Part shown: positions 17,512 to 26,966 of the stretch, piece by piece
Layout: every line of letters begins with the position of its first letter
How positions within the stretch are numbered: the stretch's first letter is position 1
From: Paenibacillus alkaliterrae
GTDB lineage: Bacteria; Bacillota; Bacilli; Paenibacillales; Paenibacillaceae
Assembly (NCBI RefSeq): GCF_021532375.1
Contig: NZ_JAKGAP010000030.1
Coordinates: 1 to 54,799 of the forward strand
Direction: 5' to 3'
DNA: 54,799 nt
Position numbers and translations under genes: made by a program
The notes under the pieces: model-generated
What the model was told of the DNA's origin: nothing
Databases searched by the model: none
The model's input: only the letters and a program-made list of their open reading frames with translations

Positions 17512-18594
17512 TTGCTTCAATCATTGGAAATTGAGCTAACCAAAACGAAGAAACAGCAGCCGCCGGCGGAACAGCTTGGCTTCGGCAATTATTATACGGA
17601 CCATATGTTTATTATGAATTATGAGGATGGAAAAGGCTGGAATACGCCTCGCATCGTGCCTTATCAGCCGATCGTGCTGGACCCTGCAGCCAAAGTATTT
17701 CATTACGGCCAAACGATCTTCGAGGGCTTGAAAGCGTATAAAACCGATGACGGACGCGTGCTGCTTTTCCGTCCGCACAAAAATATACAACGCATGAACC
17801 GCTCCAACGAGCGGCTTAGCGTGCCCGAGCTCATAATCGATGATGCCATCGAAGCTTTAAAGCAGCTCCTTGCAGTCGATCAGAATTGGATACCAACGGC
17901 ACCGGGCACCTCGCTGTACATTCGTCCTTTCATTATCGCGACGCAGCCGCAGCTTGGTGTGGCCCCATCGACGCATTATCAATTCATCATCATCATGTCG
18001 CCGGTAGGCGCTTACTATACGGAGGGCGTTAATCCGGTCAAAATCTTCGTCGAATCGGAATACGTACGTTCGGTGAAGGGCGGAGTAGGCGAGGCGAAGA
18101 CGGCCGGTAACTATGCAGCCGGACTTAAAGCGCAGGAAATCGCCAAAGAAAAAGGCTATTCCCAGGTACTGTGGCTCGATGGCGTTCATCGCAAATATAT
18201 CGAAGAGGTCGGCAGCATGAACGTTTTCTTCAAGATTAACGGAATTGTTCACACGCCGGCGTTGAACGGCAGCATTTTGGACGGTGTGACGCGTAATTCC
18301 ATTATTCAGCTGTTAAACCATTGGAATATTACGGTGGAGGAGCGTCCGATCACGATCGAGGAGCTATATGAGGCTAACCGTAAAGGCGAGCTGGAGGAAG
18401 CCTTCGGAACGGGAACCGCAGCAGTTATTTCCCCGATTGGCGAGCTGAACTGGCAAGGCGAGGTGCTTGTCATCAACGAGGGGCGGACCGGCGAGCTTTC
18501 GAAGAAGCTCTACGATACGTTGACCGGCATTCAAATGGGCAAAATAGCTGACCCGTTCGGCTGGATGGTCGAGGCAACAGGCATTCGCGTATAA
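17512..18594 (+). CDS. ilvE: Branched-chain amino acid aminotransferase
   Basis: This 360-residue class IV PLP aminotransferase catalyses the last step of Ile, Leu and Val synthesis and the first of their breakdown. It starts with LEIELTKTKK and LGFGNYYTDHMF, as in Bacillus YbgE/YwaA. FHYGQTIFEGLKAY and the PLP lysine in EAKTAGNYAAGLKAQ (Lys196 with this start) are present, and the domain is full length. The ATG at 17503 touches the ribosome site AAAGGGAG directly, whereas TTG at 17512 has a 9-base spacing, so TTG is preferred. It is monocistronic and followed by a strong terminator. Confidence 0.95.
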   Translation: MLQSLEIELTKTKKQQPPAEQLGFGNYYTDHMFIMNYEDGKGWNTPRIVPYQPIVLDPAAKVFHYGQTIFEGLKAYKTDDGRVLLFRPHKNIQRMNRSNERLSVPELIIDDAIEALKQLLAVDQNWIPTAPGTSLYIRPFIIATQPQLGVAPSTHYQFIIIMSPVGAYYTEGVNPVKIFVESEYVRSVKGGVGEAKTAGNYAAGLKAQEIAKEKGYSQVLWLDGVHRKYIEEVGSMNVFFKINGIVHTPALNGSILDGVTRNSIIQLLNHWNITVEERPITIEELYEANRKGELEEAFGTGTAAVISPIGELNWQGEVLVINEGRTGELSKKLYDTLTGIQMGKIADPFGWMVEATGIRV

Positions 18595-18623
18595 TCAAAT
18601 GGAAAACGAATATTTATTTCATG

Positions 18624-18661
18624 AAGCTGTCCCAAGGGTGATTCCCCGGGACAGCTTTTTT
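18624..18661 (+). terminator. Terminator of ilvE
   Basis: AAGCTGTCCC and GGGACAGCTT form a stem around an approximately 13-base loop, followed by a run of T. It lies 30 bases past the ilvE stop. Confidence 0.92.
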
Positions 18662-18778
18662 CATAGTGGAGGATTAACGAAATATTCTAATGTCGGAAAC
18701 AGAGTAAAGTGAATTTTTTTCCGCTGCCGAATCGGTACAATAGCAGAAGACTATACAGATGAGGAGGGTATTGCTGTT

Positions 18779-20371
18779 ATGAAGCTGCCGATTTATCGCA
18801 TTGGACTACTGTTCATCGCATTAATTGTCTTACTCTTACTTGCATTCGCAGCTATAAGATCAATCGATAACAGAAAGGAGGAAATAAACATCATCCCCGC
18901 CGATTACAATTTCAACCCCAGTCCGACCTATTACACGGAGAAATTCCGGCCGCAATACCATCTGTCGCCGGAAACCAAAAATATGAGCGACCCGAACGGC
19001 ATGGTTTATTTTAAAGGGGAGTATCATCAGTTTTATCAAAGCAGCGGACAATGGGGACATGCCGTGAGCAAAGATTTGATACATTGGGAGCATCTTCCGC
19101 TTGCGATCGTCAAGGATGAGCTTGGCGATGCATGGTCCGGCAGCGCCGTCGTCGATTGGCAGGATACGACCGGTTTCTTTAACGGCAAACCTGGATTGGT
19201 TGCGATTTTTACAAATTTCAAAAATGGCGTTCAGTCTCAGAGCATTGCTTACAGCTCCGATAAGGGACGTACATGGACGAAATATGAAGGGAATCCCGTC
19301 ATTCCTAATCCTGACGTGAAAGATTTCCGCGATCCGAAAGTATTCTGGCATGAGCCGACCAAAGCTTGGGTTATGATCGTTTCGGTCGATAAGAAAGTAT
19401 GGTTCTATAACTCTCCCGATTTGAAGAAATGGGAATGGACCGGCGAGTTTGGTCCGGGCCACGGCTCCCATGCCGCTGTCTGGGAGTGTCCGGATTTATT
19501 CCTGCTGCCTGTCGAGGAAACCGGGGAGAAAAAATGGGTGCTGACGGTAAGCATCGGGAACAATACGCAAACCAAAGGCTCCAAGGCCCAATACTTCGTA
19601 GGCGCTTTCGACGGCAAAACGTTCAAAAATGACAATCCGCCGTACGAAAAGTTGTGGACAGATCATGGAAAGGATTTTTATGCCGCTATCTCCTATTCGG
19701 ACATTCCGGAGGAGGATGGCCGCCGGATTTGGCTAGGCTGGATGTCGAACTGGCGTTACCCTTTCTCCATGCCTACCGGTACATGGAAAGGAAATATGTC
19801 GATCCCGCGTGAGCTCAAACTACGGAATATACCGGGAGCAGGAATTCGTCTCATTCAAGAACCTATCGAAGAGCTGGAAACACTGCGCGGAAATCCGCAA
19901 AGATTCAAAAAACAAATCATCACCGCCGGACAAAATCCTCTCGAGGGGATCAAAGGTACTTCCTTTGAAATAGATATGGAGTTTACACCGCAAACTGCGG
20001 ATGCATTTGGCATAAAAGTAAGACAGGGAAGCGATGAGGAAACGGTCATCCGTTATGAGCCTGCGAAGCAAGAGCTCATTCTGGATCGCACTCGGTCAGG
20101 CGAAAGCTCCTTCGAGGTCGGCTTCGCGGAGAAGATGACCGCGCCCCTGCAGCCTAAGAATGGCAAAGTTGCGCTGCAGCTTTTTGTGGATGACACTACT
20201 TTGGAAATATTCGCGAATGATGGAGAAGCCGTCATGACCGCTATTATTTTCCCGAATCCGGTAAGCAACGGGCTTGAGCTCTTTGCGACCAACGGTACAG
20301 TGACGTTAAACAAGGCTGTCTACTACCCTATGCGTTCCGTATGGCGGAATGAGGATCCCGACGACAATTAA
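18779..20371 (+). CDS. GH32 fructan hydrolase (levanase/invertase type), membrane-anchored
   Basis: This 530-residue protein has a hydrophobic signal-anchor (about 7-27) with no obvious cleavage site. The five-bladed GH32 propeller follows: nucleophile Asp71 in NMSDPNG, the RDP motif at 184-186 and the acid/base Glu236 in WECPDL. It ends with the GH32 C-terminal beta-sandwich (about 385-525, ending LFATNGTVTLNKAVYYPM). The family cleaves beta-fructosyl links in levan, inulin or sucrose. Unlike the common WMNDPNG, the first motif reads NMSDPNG with the Asp kept. It stands alone, without PTS genes nearby, and would act on extracellular fructans. It ends 4 bases before the convergent cotS-like gene. 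Confidence 0.92.
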   Translation: MKLPIYRIGLLFIALIVLLLLAFAAIRSIDNRKEEINIIPADYNFNPSPTYYTEKFRPQYHLSPETKNMSDPNGMVYFKGEYHQFYQSSGQWGHAVSKDLIHWEHLPLAIVKDELGDAWSGSAVVDWQDTTGFFNGKPGLVAIFTNFKNGVQSQSIAYSSDKGRTWTKYEGNPVIPNPDVKDFRDPKVFWHEPTKAWVMIVSVDKKVWFYNSPDLKKWEWTGEFGPGHGSHAAVWECPDLFLLPVEETGEKKWVLTVSIGNNTQTKGSKAQYFVGAFDGKTFKNDNPPYEKLWTDHGKDFYAAISYSDIPEEDGRRIWLGWMSNWRYPFSMPTGTWKGNMSIPRELKLRNIPGAGIRLIQEPIEELETLRGNPQRFKKQIITAGQNPLEGIKGTSFEIDMEFTPQTADAFGIKVRQGSDEETVIRYEPAKQELILDRTRSGESSFEVGFAEKMTAPLQPKNGKVALQLFVDDTTLEIFANDGEAVMTAIIFPNPVSNGLELFATNGTVTLNKAVYYPMRSVWRNEDPDDN

Positions 20372-20375
20372 CCTA

Positions 20376-21383
20376 TTAGGATTGTTTAACGATGGACTGC
20401 CATGACGCCAGCATTTTTTGCCGATCATTTTCTGAAGCGATTAAGGATTTAAACTTTTGCAATGCAAAGGATTGAGTCCAATCCGAACGTTTATTGAATA
20501 TTTTGCTAGTTATCCCGTAGAATAAATGCGGAAACAAAAGATCGGCATAAATGATTTGGCATTCCTCATCGCTAAGAGGATGAACCTCGCGATAAGCGCG
20601 AAGCATCAAAATGGCTTTTACCGAGCTCCACCCATGTTTCTTCATGACTTTATTGAATATTTTACGAATATCCCTTGCCGGCAAATCGTAAGTTAGCGAA
20701 TCCATATCGATTACGACCAAGCCTTTATTTGTTTTTATCAAATTAGCCGCTGCAAAATCCTGATGGCAAAGATTTTTTTGCATAGCGACCTTGTTGACCC
20801 AATTCGTGTAATAGCCGCTTCTAATCCATTTTAAGGCTTCTTTTCCTTGGGCAATAAAATGATCGGCATGAAGCAGGAACAGCTTTTGGAATTCGTTGCT
20901 GCTGCTTTTGGGCAGTCCTTTAAAACTTTCTAAACGCTCAATATATCGCTCGTAGCTTTGCGCCCAGCCACCGAGATGCTCTCTTTCGTTTGTCGTAAAA
21001 TTAGATTGAAACCCTCTTGATGCCAAGTGAAACTTTCCAAGTTCTTTCATTATTGCAAGGAGGTCTTCTGTTCCATAAGTAGGAGAAGTACCCTGCACGG
21101 CATCGGATAAGACGTAACAATTACCGCTGCTGTCCTCCGAATATTCTTTTCCTGATCGTGTAGCGACCATTGCGGGAATTGGTGCTCCGTTTTTTTGCAT
21201 ATGCTTTACGGCTTGAATAAGAAACAGCAGTCTCTTTATGGTCGCGGGCGATTTTTTCAATATTTTTGTACCCTCATTTGTAGCGATGCTCCAGGCCGCT
21301 TTTTTGCCTTTGTCAGCAATTAGTGTGGCGCTCCTCAAACGTAGAGGATACTGAGACATAATCTCATTTATATTCACCTGCAT
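20376..21383 (-). CDS. cotS: CotS family spore coat protein (kinase/APH fold)
   Basis: This 335-residue protein resembles the CotS/CotI/YtaA spore coat family, which has an aminoglycoside-phosphotransferase-like fold. The key catalytic-loop sequence is CHQDFAAANLI (HxDxxxxN type), with the metal Asp in VIDMDSLTYDLPARDI. Five bases separate it from the glycosyltransferase gene upstream, as in the Bacillus cotSA-cotS pair. In Bacillus CotS is a coat component, and newer work shows that some relatives are protein kinases that phosphorylate coat proteins. Mother-cell expression late in sporulation is expected, but I could not mark a sigma-K promoter with confidence. Confidence 0.82.
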   Translation of the reverse strand: MQVNINEIMSQYPLRLRSATLIADKGKKAAWSIATNEGTKILKKSPATIKRLLFLIQAVKHMQKNGAPIPAMVATRSGKEYSEDSSGNCYVLSDAVQGTSPTYGTEDLLAIMKELGKFHLASRGFQSNFTTNEREHLGGWAQSYERYIERLESFKGLPKSSSNEFQKLFLLHADHFIAQGKEALKWIRSGYYTNWVNKVAMQKNLCHQDFAAANLIKTNKGLVVIDMDSLTYDLPARDIRKIFNKVMKKHGWSSVKAILMLRAYREVHPLSDEECQIIYADLLFPHLFYGITSKIFNKRSDWTQSFALQKFKSLIASENDRQKMLASWQSIVKQS

Positions 21384-21388
21384 GAATG

Positions 21389-22645
21389 CTACCTGCCTTT
21401 ATGTTGTATTCTTTTAAAAGCCGTGGCGGTTTTCCTTTCTTTACGTGAACGAAGCGTCCGAGCTTGTTTCTTCCTGGATACGGAAGCATTGGATAACGGA
21501 GTCGGTTTACTGGAATAGGCTTCCATATAAATTTTATTTAATCGCTGCGCAACATGCTCGAACGTAAAATTGCTGTCTACGAGCTGCCTGCCTCTTACAG
21601 CCATCGCCGCCGCCTCATTTTTGTTAGTAAGCATGTAGTTGACCGCATCGGCAAATGAAGACGCACTCGTATAATCACGGACTATATAACCGTTGTTCTT
21701 ATGCGTAATGACTTCAGCATTGCCGCCGCGATCGGTCGTAACAATCGGGACGCCTGCAGCCATCGCTTCATAATGAACGCGCGCTAAAGGCTCCTGCCAT
21801 TGGGAGCTGCATACAAAAACGTCGGCCATCGAAAAATAATTTTGGATTTCATTTGCCGGAACAAATTTTGTAAATATAACCCGGTTTCGATATGGCTCAG
21901 CTAATTGCAACAACCATTTGCCATAATCGTCCACGGCGTTGTCGCTAAACCATTTCCCTCCCACAATGACAAGAACGGCATCCGGATGCTGCTCCAGTAC
22001 GCGATCCATAGCCTGAATGAGCAAATGAGGACCTTTTTTTACGCTAAGCCGCCCGACAAACAATATAACTTTTTTGTTATTAACTCCGTATTGGTTACGT
22101 AATTGTTCCCGTATCTTACTTCCTCGCGCCGTCCATATCGGGTAGTAGGCGTTAGGATCAAAGCCCGAATAGATCGGTTCAATTTTATTTTCCGCTTCGG
22201 GAATGCGGTCTGTTACGGTTTTTTTTATATAGTTGCTGACGGTTGTTATTTTGTAGACGTATTGCACGCATAACTTAGCTTCCGTATCCGAAATTTTGTT
22301 AACGGCAAACATTTCATTATGAAGACTTAAGACAAACCGGCTGGCGGGAGATGCCGTTTTAAACGGTATGACGTTTCGCGGGCGATTAAAAACATGAACG
22401 ACGTCATAAACATGTTCTTTAAGCGAATGGGAAACTTCTTCTACATACCGTTCCCTCGGAAACCTTATATACTTTATGCCGCCGCGAATCTCTTGATCGG
22501 GCAACGTCTCATCCGTCACGGTATAAACCGTTAATTGATGCTTGCGGGCAAGAATGGGAGAAACCCCGTCCATCATCATTTGGATGGCTCCGCCTTTTAC
22601 CGCGGGAGCAGGAAGTTTCTCCGTACATACGAATGCCAGTCTCAT
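21389..22645 (-). CDS. cotSA: GT4 glycosyltransferase, CotSA/YtcC type spore coat protein
   Basis: The product is a 418-residue GT-B retaining glycosyltransferase of family GT4. Characteristic segments are MRLAFVCTEKLPAPAVKGGAIQ, LFVGRLSVKKGPHLLI (phosphate-binding loop), VFVCSSQWQEPLARVHYEAMAAGVPIV (the donor-binding E-x7-E region) and a TDRGGNAEVI loop. These match Bacillus CotSA closely; YtcC is a paralogue and cannot be excluded. The C-terminal 40 residues are strongly basic (KKQARTLRSRKERK), an extension I do not recall in Bacillus. ATG at 22645 is chosen because GGGAGG lies about 9 bases before it. It probably glycosylates or builds a spore-coat polysaccharide using UDP-sugars made by the upstream genes. 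Confidence 0.85.
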   Translation of the reverse strand: MRLAFVCTEKLPAPAVKGGAIQMMMDGVSPILARKHQLTVYTVTDETLPDQEIRGGIKYIRFPRERYVEEVSHSLKEHVYDVVHVFNRPRNVIPFKTASPASRFVLSLHNEMFAVNKISDTEAKLCVQYVYKITTVSNYIKKTVTDRIPEAENKIEPIYSGFDPNAYYPIWTARGSKIREQLRNQYGVNNKKVILFVGRLSVKKGPHLLIQAMDRVLEQHPDAVLVIVGGKWFSDNAVDDYGKWLLQLAEPYRNRVIFTKFVPANEIQNYFSMADVFVCSSQWQEPLARVHYEAMAAGVPIVTTDRGGNAEVITHKNNGYIVRDYTSASSFADAVNYMLTNKNEAAAMAVRGRQLVDSNFTFEHVAQRLNKIYMEAYSSKPTPLSNASVSRKKQARTLRSRKERKTATAFKRIQHKGR

Positions 22646-22662
22646 GCTGAGACAGCCTCCCG

Positions 22663-23607
22663 TCATGAATAGTATTTAGTAAGATAGGCAAGCTCTTCTG
22701 CTAAACCTGCCGTTAAGCTTACCTTCGGTTCGTAATTCAAAATCCGAGCCGCCTTCGAAATATCAGCCCATGTATGCATTGGCTCTCCTCGCATCGCTCC
22801 GGCGTTCACGATAGTCGCTTGTTTTCCCGTCAAATTCTCCAAGATGCGAATCACATTTAGGATGGATGAGCGTTCCTTTCCTCCAATATTAATCGTTTCT
22901 CCTATTAAAGTGGGCTGGTTCGCGACTGCAGCCGTCGCCTCAACACAATCGCTAATATACGTAAAATCTCTGGACTGCGTGCCGTCTCCAATTAGCGTAA
23001 TCGGTTCATTCTTGATCATTTGCTTAATGAAGCGATGAAAGGCCATATCCGATCGCTGACGCGGACCGTATACCGTGAAGAAACGAAGGATGACAATCGG
23101 TACGCCATCGTTCTTCCAATAAACGCGGCATAACTGTTCGCCCGTCAATTTGCTTACACCATAAGGAGAGAGCGGGGCGGTGCTGGAATCTTCAGGCACT
23201 TTCCCTGCCTTTTCTCCATAAACGGATGAAGTAGAAGCAAAAATGATTTTTTTTATTGCGCTGCTGCGGCATGCTTCAAGCAGCTGCTGAGTAGCGAGTA
23301 TATTCGTTTCTACGTAATTACGGAAATCGTTGCCCCAACTGGACCGAACGCCGGGTATACCCGCCAGATGGAAGACTACATCAACGCCTTTCAGCATTAC
23401 ATTCCAATCGATATGCAGCAAATCAGACGAAATCAAGGTAAAGCGCGGATGGGAATAAAAGGTTTCCATGTTTTTTGATCCAATTATTTTCAACTCTTCG
23501 CGAACAAAGGCATCGATTCCTATGACTTCGTGCTTCCCGTTGTTCAGTAAAAATTCACAGAGATGCGAACCGATAAATCCTGCGGCGCCAGTCACAATGA
23601 TTTTCAT
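22663..23607 (-). CDS. ytcB: NAD-dependent epimerase/dehydratase (YtcB type)
   Basis: This 314-residue extended SDR enzyme has TGAAGFIGSH at residues 6-15, a Ser in ASTSSVYGE, YGVSK for catalytic Tyr and Lys near 150, and a C-terminal sugar-nucleotide domain. It lies between UDP-glucose dehydrogenase (4-base overlap) and a coat glycosyltransferase, so UDP-glucuronate or UDP-glucose is a likely substrate (4-epimerisation). The same order occurs at the ytcABC locus of Bacillus subtilis, where the genes belong to the spore-coat programme. The exact sugar is not fixed by sequence. Confidence 0.85.
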   Translation of the reverse strand: MKIIVTGAAGFIGSHLCEFLLNNGKHEVIGIDAFVREELKIIGSKNMETFYSHPRFTLISSDLLHIDWNVMLKGVDVVFHLAGIPGVRSSWGNDFRNYVETNILATQQLLEACRSSAIKKIIFASTSSVYGEKAGKVPEDSSTAPLSPYGVSKLTGEQLCRVYWKNDGVPIVILRFFTVYGPRQRSDMAFHRFIKQMIKNEPITLIGDGTQSRDFTYISDCVEATAAVANQPTLIGETINIGGKERSSILNVIRILENLTGKQATIVNAGAMRGEPMHTWADISKAARILNYEPKVSLTAGLAEELAYLTKYYS

Positions 23608-24887
23608 GGCCGTCCAACCCCTGTGAATTCAAACCCATATGCTTTCATCATTTTTTTATCCAAGCCGTTTCGTCCATCTAAAATGATATTTCGTTTCATC
23701 AGTTGCTTTACGCGGCCCCAATCGGCTTCGATAAACTCCGGCCAGACAGTTGCAATGACTAGTGCATCCGCCTCCTTAACGGCTTCATATTTGTCGGAAC
23801 ACCAAATGACGGACGGGATCGGAGGAGAAACGAGAGGATCGTAAGCATAGACCTGATATCCTTGTTTCGTTAATATCTTCATAAAGGCTATTGCTTGAGA
23901 ATAACGGGTATCATCGGTATTCTCTTTAAACGTCGCTCCCCAAACCGCGATCCGAACGTTATCTCTGCTTTCGCCTAGTTTGTGGTTCAGTTTATTCAAA
24001 TAAATGTTCAGTTGTGATCGGTTAATTTTTTTTACAGCCTGCAGCAGATCCATTTTCACCTGTTTGGTTGACGCCGCATAGCTCAGTGCATTGACATCTT
24101 TCGGAAAGCAAGAGCCTCCATATCCTAACCCCGCCTGCAGAAATTTGGGCCCGATTCGATTATCCATTCCGATACCTTTAGCTACCTCCGTGATATCGGC
24201 CTTAAATGCATCGCATACACGCGATATTTCATTAATAAAAGATATTTTAGTTGCCAGAAAAGCGTTGGAAGCATATTTAATTAATTCCGCTTCAACGCGA
24301 TGAGTCAATAAAAATCGGGTATCTATGGGATGATATAGCTCTTTCACTCTCATTGCCGCTCCTTCCTTATTCGCACCGATAATAATTCTGTCCGGATGTA
24401 TCGTATCTTCAATCGCGCTCCCTTCCCGAAGAAATTCGGGATTAGACACAAGCTCGTATATATCTGAACTTACCCCGTATTCGAGAAGAAGCTCGTCAAC
24501 CCAATCCGCGGTTCCAGGCGGAACGGTGCTTTTCATGATGATGGTTTTAGGCGAACGAATGACCAGCGACAGGTCTTTTATGACGTTAAGGATATACTTC
24601 ATATCCGCACTTCCGTTTTTTGCGGAAGGCGTACCCACCGCAATGACGATGACCGGACAATTCCTCATATGCCGTCTCACGTTCGCAGCAAAAAACAGTC
24701 TCCCTTCCGCTTGGTTTTTGTCGATCATTTCGGTTAAACCTGGTTCATAGATAGGAACGATGCCTTGCTTTAGCTTATCTATCTTTGCCGAGTCGCGATC
24801 CGTGCAATAGACCGTATGGCCGATGTCCGCGAACACCGCAGCTGTCGTGAGACCGACATATCCCGCTCCAACAATACAAATATTCAT
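23604..24887 (-). CDS. ytcA: UDP-glucose 6-dehydrogenase (YtcA/TuaD type)
   Basis: This 427-residue enzyme oxidises UDP-glucose to UDP-glucuronate with two NAD molecules. The N-terminal Rossmann domain (MNICIVGAGYVGLTTA), the central substrate domain with Glu in NPEFLREGSAI, and catalytic Cys near 259 in GYGGSCFPKD are all present. It ends with the UDP-binding domain (WGATFKENTDDTRYSQAI). GAGAGGG precedes the ATG. It is the first gene of the minus-strand coat operon and overlaps ytcB by 4 bases. It is divergent from the uridylyltransferase gene that makes its substrate. TuaD is a paralogue; the neighbours favour YtcA. Confidence 0.9.
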   Translation of the reverse strand: MNICIVGAGYVGLTTAAVFADIGHTVYCTDRDSAKIDKLKQGIVPIYEPGLTEMIDKNQAEGRLFFAANVRRHMRNCPVIVIAVGTPSAKNGSADMKYILNVIKDLSLVIRSPKTIIMKSTVPPGTADWVDELLLEYGVSSDIYELVSNPEFLREGSAIEDTIHPDRIIIGANKEGAAMRVKELYHPIDTRFLLTHRVEAELIKYASNAFLATKISFINEISRVCDAFKADITEVAKGIGMDNRIGPKFLQAGLGYGGSCFPKDVNALSYAASTKQVKMDLLQAVKKINRSQLNIYLNKLNHKLGESRDNVRIAVWGATFKENTDDTRYSQAIAFMKILTKQGYQVYAYDPLVSPPIPSVIWCSDKYEAVKEADALVIATVWPEFIEADWGRVKQLMKRNIILDGRNGLDKKMMKAYGFEFTGVGRP

Positions 24888-25097
24888 TGAACCATCCCTC
24901 TCAAAATCTAGTAATCTATTATATTAATCGAAGTCTATAAAGTGTGACGGCTATCCATTAAGAAACGAAGAAAGGACTCTATAAATTGGGTGTATACAGA
25001 AGCCTGATTTTAATAGAGGACAGGCTTCAAACGGAAATATCTTTATATACTAGTAATTATTATCCGTAAAATATTTCGAACTGATGAGGTGATTTCT

Positions 25098-25907
25098 TTG
25101 GTATTAAAAGCAATCATTCCTGCTGCCGGTTATGGAACCCGCAATTTGCCGGCTACTAAAGCGGTTCCAAAGGAACTGTTCCCTATTAGCGGACGGCCGG
25201 CGATAGACTATATCGTGTCGGAGGCCATGAATGCGGGGATACAGGAAATTTTGATCATTCTCTCCCGTAATAAAACGGAGATTATGAATTACTTTGACCG
25301 GTCCATTGAGCTGGAGCGGCATTTGTCTAAACAACACAAAGAACAGCTGATCGAGAAGATTGGCCCCGCCAAAGTTTATATTCAATATGCCCGCCAACCG
25401 GATGCACTCGGTCTCGGACATGCTGTACAACTCGGCAAAAAGTTTGCAGGAGATCATCCTTTTGCCGTTATGCTTCCGGATCAAGTATGCTTAGCTCAGC
25501 CCTCTCCGCTGCAAGCATTGGTTCAGTTGTACGAGCATTATAAAAGCCCCGTTATCGGATTACAGAAAGTAGAGACCACGCTGCTTAAGAACTACGGCAT
25601 CGTTGCCGGTAAACGCATTCAATCACAGATTTATAATCTTCAATCTATTGTGGAAAAGCCTAAAATCAATCCGCCCTCCCGTCTGGCTGTTATGGGGAGA
25701 TATATATTGACACCGGAAATATTCCCTTTACTCGAGCAGTTGAAAGCAGATGGAAAAGGAGAAATTCAATTGACAGACGCCTTAAATGAAATGTGCCGTT
25801 CCAGCAAGGTACACGGCTATGTCTTTAAAGAGAAGTGGTATGACATTAGCATAGAACGAGAATATATAAACATCCAACGCCGCGCATACCTGTTGAATAA
25901 GTCCTAA
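25098..25907 (+). CDS. ytdA: UTP-glucose-1-phosphate uridylyltransferase (YtdA/GalU type)
   Basis: This 269-residue nucleotidyltransferase makes UDP-glucose from UTP and glucose-1-phosphate. It has the signature IIPAAGYGTRNLPATKAVPKE at its N-terminus, LPDQV for the metal-binding Asp, LGLGHAV for nucleotide binding and VEKP for the sugar site. It is somewhat shorter than typical GalU. TTG at 25098 is chosen because GATGAGGTG precedes it at normal spacing; a GTG three codons upstream lies inside that site. It is divergent from ytcA, as ytdA is near ytcA in Bacillus, so it likely feeds the coat glycan pathway. Confidence 0.88.
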   Translation: MVLKAIIPAAGYGTRNLPATKAVPKELFPISGRPAIDYIVSEAMNAGIQEILIILSRNKTEIMNYFDRSIELERHLSKQHKEQLIEKIGPAKVYIQYARQPDALGLGHAVQLGKKFAGDHPFAVMLPDQVCLAQPSPLQALVQLYEHYKSPVIGLQKVETTLLKNYGIVAGKRIQSQIYNLQSIVEKPKINPPSRLAVMGRYILTPEIFPLLEQLKADGKGEIQLTDALNEMCRSSKVHGYVFKEKWYDISIEREYINIQRRAYLLNKS

Positions 25908-25914
25908 CAGAAAA

Positions 25915-25953
25915 AGCAACCCGTCCCCTGGAAGAGGACGTGCTGCTTTTTTG
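25915..25953 (+). terminator. Terminator of the ytdA-like gene
   Basis: AGCA-CGTCC and GGACG-TGCT form an interrupted stem, then GCTTTTTTG. It begins 8 bases past the stop codon. Confidence 0.8.
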
Positions 25954-25970
25954 TTTACATATATATTAGC

Positions 25971-26343
25971 TTACTCGATATCATCGTCTTGGTTTTGAGC
26001 AAATGGCCCCGCTCTTACCTCCTTCGTAAAGTTACTTATAACTTGATCCTTGCAAAAAACTTGTCGCTGAAAAAGCTGTAGAATTCGAAGGGAACTTCTC
26101 GAAACATTAGAACCTTTGTCGATCAAGAAAAATAAAAAGGACATCGTGCCATTTCTAGCGAAATTGTTGGTCACCACAACACAACTTTTTCCAGAAAAGG
26201 GGATGTCCCAATTCCATGGTAACGATTCATTCTGCTATCGTCAAGTTTATTCTTTCACTCCAGATGTTATCAGTCACTTTAATTGACGATGAATTCGGAA
26301 CCGACAAGAGGCTGTAAAATAAATTGTGTAAACTCCTAAACCA
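25971..26343. mobile_element. Decayed insertion-sequence patch
   Basis: No intact gene is seen here. At 26203 an ATG behind AAAAGGGG opens a 27-residue frame (MSQFHGNDSFCYRQVYSF and so on) that stops at once and looks like the start of a transposase gene. At about 26311-26335 GGCTGTAAAATAAATTGTGTAAA resembles the end-repeat style of IS256-family elements. Neither has an identifiable partner nearby. The rest is AT-rich filler without convincing frames. Confidence 0.4.
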
Positions 26344-26388
26344 AGTTGCTATACTAATAGAATCGCCATGCGTGGCGCACACAAAGAC

Positions 26389-26411
26389 CCGCCCAAATTT
26401 AAACTGGGCGG
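26389..26411. terminator. Strong hairpin, possible terminator for the DUF3221 gene
   Basis: CCGCCCA and TGGGCGG form a perfect 7-base stem over a 9-base AT loop, 46 bases past the end of the minus-strand lipoprotein gene. The T-tract on either strand is weak (TCTTTGTG on minus, ATTTGGGTTTG on plus). A small CGCCA/TGGCG hairpin lies beside it at 26364-26377. Confidence 0.5.
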
Positions 26412-26456
26412 ATTTGGGTTTGTTATCCGGAAAGCTGAACGGTATAAGCGTCCAAA

Positions 26457-26966
26457 TCATTTATCCTCTATTAGAATTGTTTTCTCTCCATTATAGGTAT
26501 TCTTAGCATCGTAAAGGATGATAACCCAATTCTGATCTTTGCTATGATATGAAAATTCTTTAACAATTGGAACTTCCCAATTTTCTACCTGGAGTAATGA
26601 TTTTTTTAAAGCGTCTTTCGGGGATAAGATTGTGTTCTCTGGCGATTGTATTTTAAGTATGGTTATCTCTCCTGCAGTTCCTTGTCCTGGGTCAGAAGTT
26701 TGAATTGTTCCATCAAAAAATACTTCAACTTTTTGGCCTATATCCAGATCATCAATGTTGCTCCCCGACACCCAGACAGATTCATATTTGTTCTTTGCAT
26801 TTGGAAATTCAGACACCACGAGTATTTGGGACTCCTTTTTCTTGACAACATACCCAACCAAATCAGCTTCACCTGATTTAATAGTTTTATTCGGTTCTTC
26901 ATTAGATACCCCACAACCTGATAGGCATAACAAACAAAAGAAAATTTGAAATATTCTTTTTAACAT
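26457..26966 (-). CDS. DUF3221 domain lipoprotein
   Basis: This 169-residue protein has a lipoprotein signal (lipobox LSGC, Cys18) and then a domain with GYVVKKKESQILVV, YESVWVSG and VEVFFDGTIQTSDPGQG. These match the DUF3221/YobA-like family of small secreted or lipid-anchored Bacillales proteins. Function is unknown. AAGGAG lies before the ATG, and the gene starts exactly at the broken end of the protease pseudogene, so a deletion may have joined them. Its last 60 residues are not recognised. Confidence 0.75.
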   Translation of the reverse strand: MLKRIFQIFFCLLCLSGCGVSNEEPNKTIKSGEADLVGYVVKKKESQILVVSEFPNAKNKYESVWVSGSNIDDLDIGQKVEVFFDGTIQTSDPGQGTAGEITILKIQSPENTILSPKDALKKSLLQVENWEVPIVKEFSYHSKDQNWVIILYDAKNTYNGEKTILIEDK

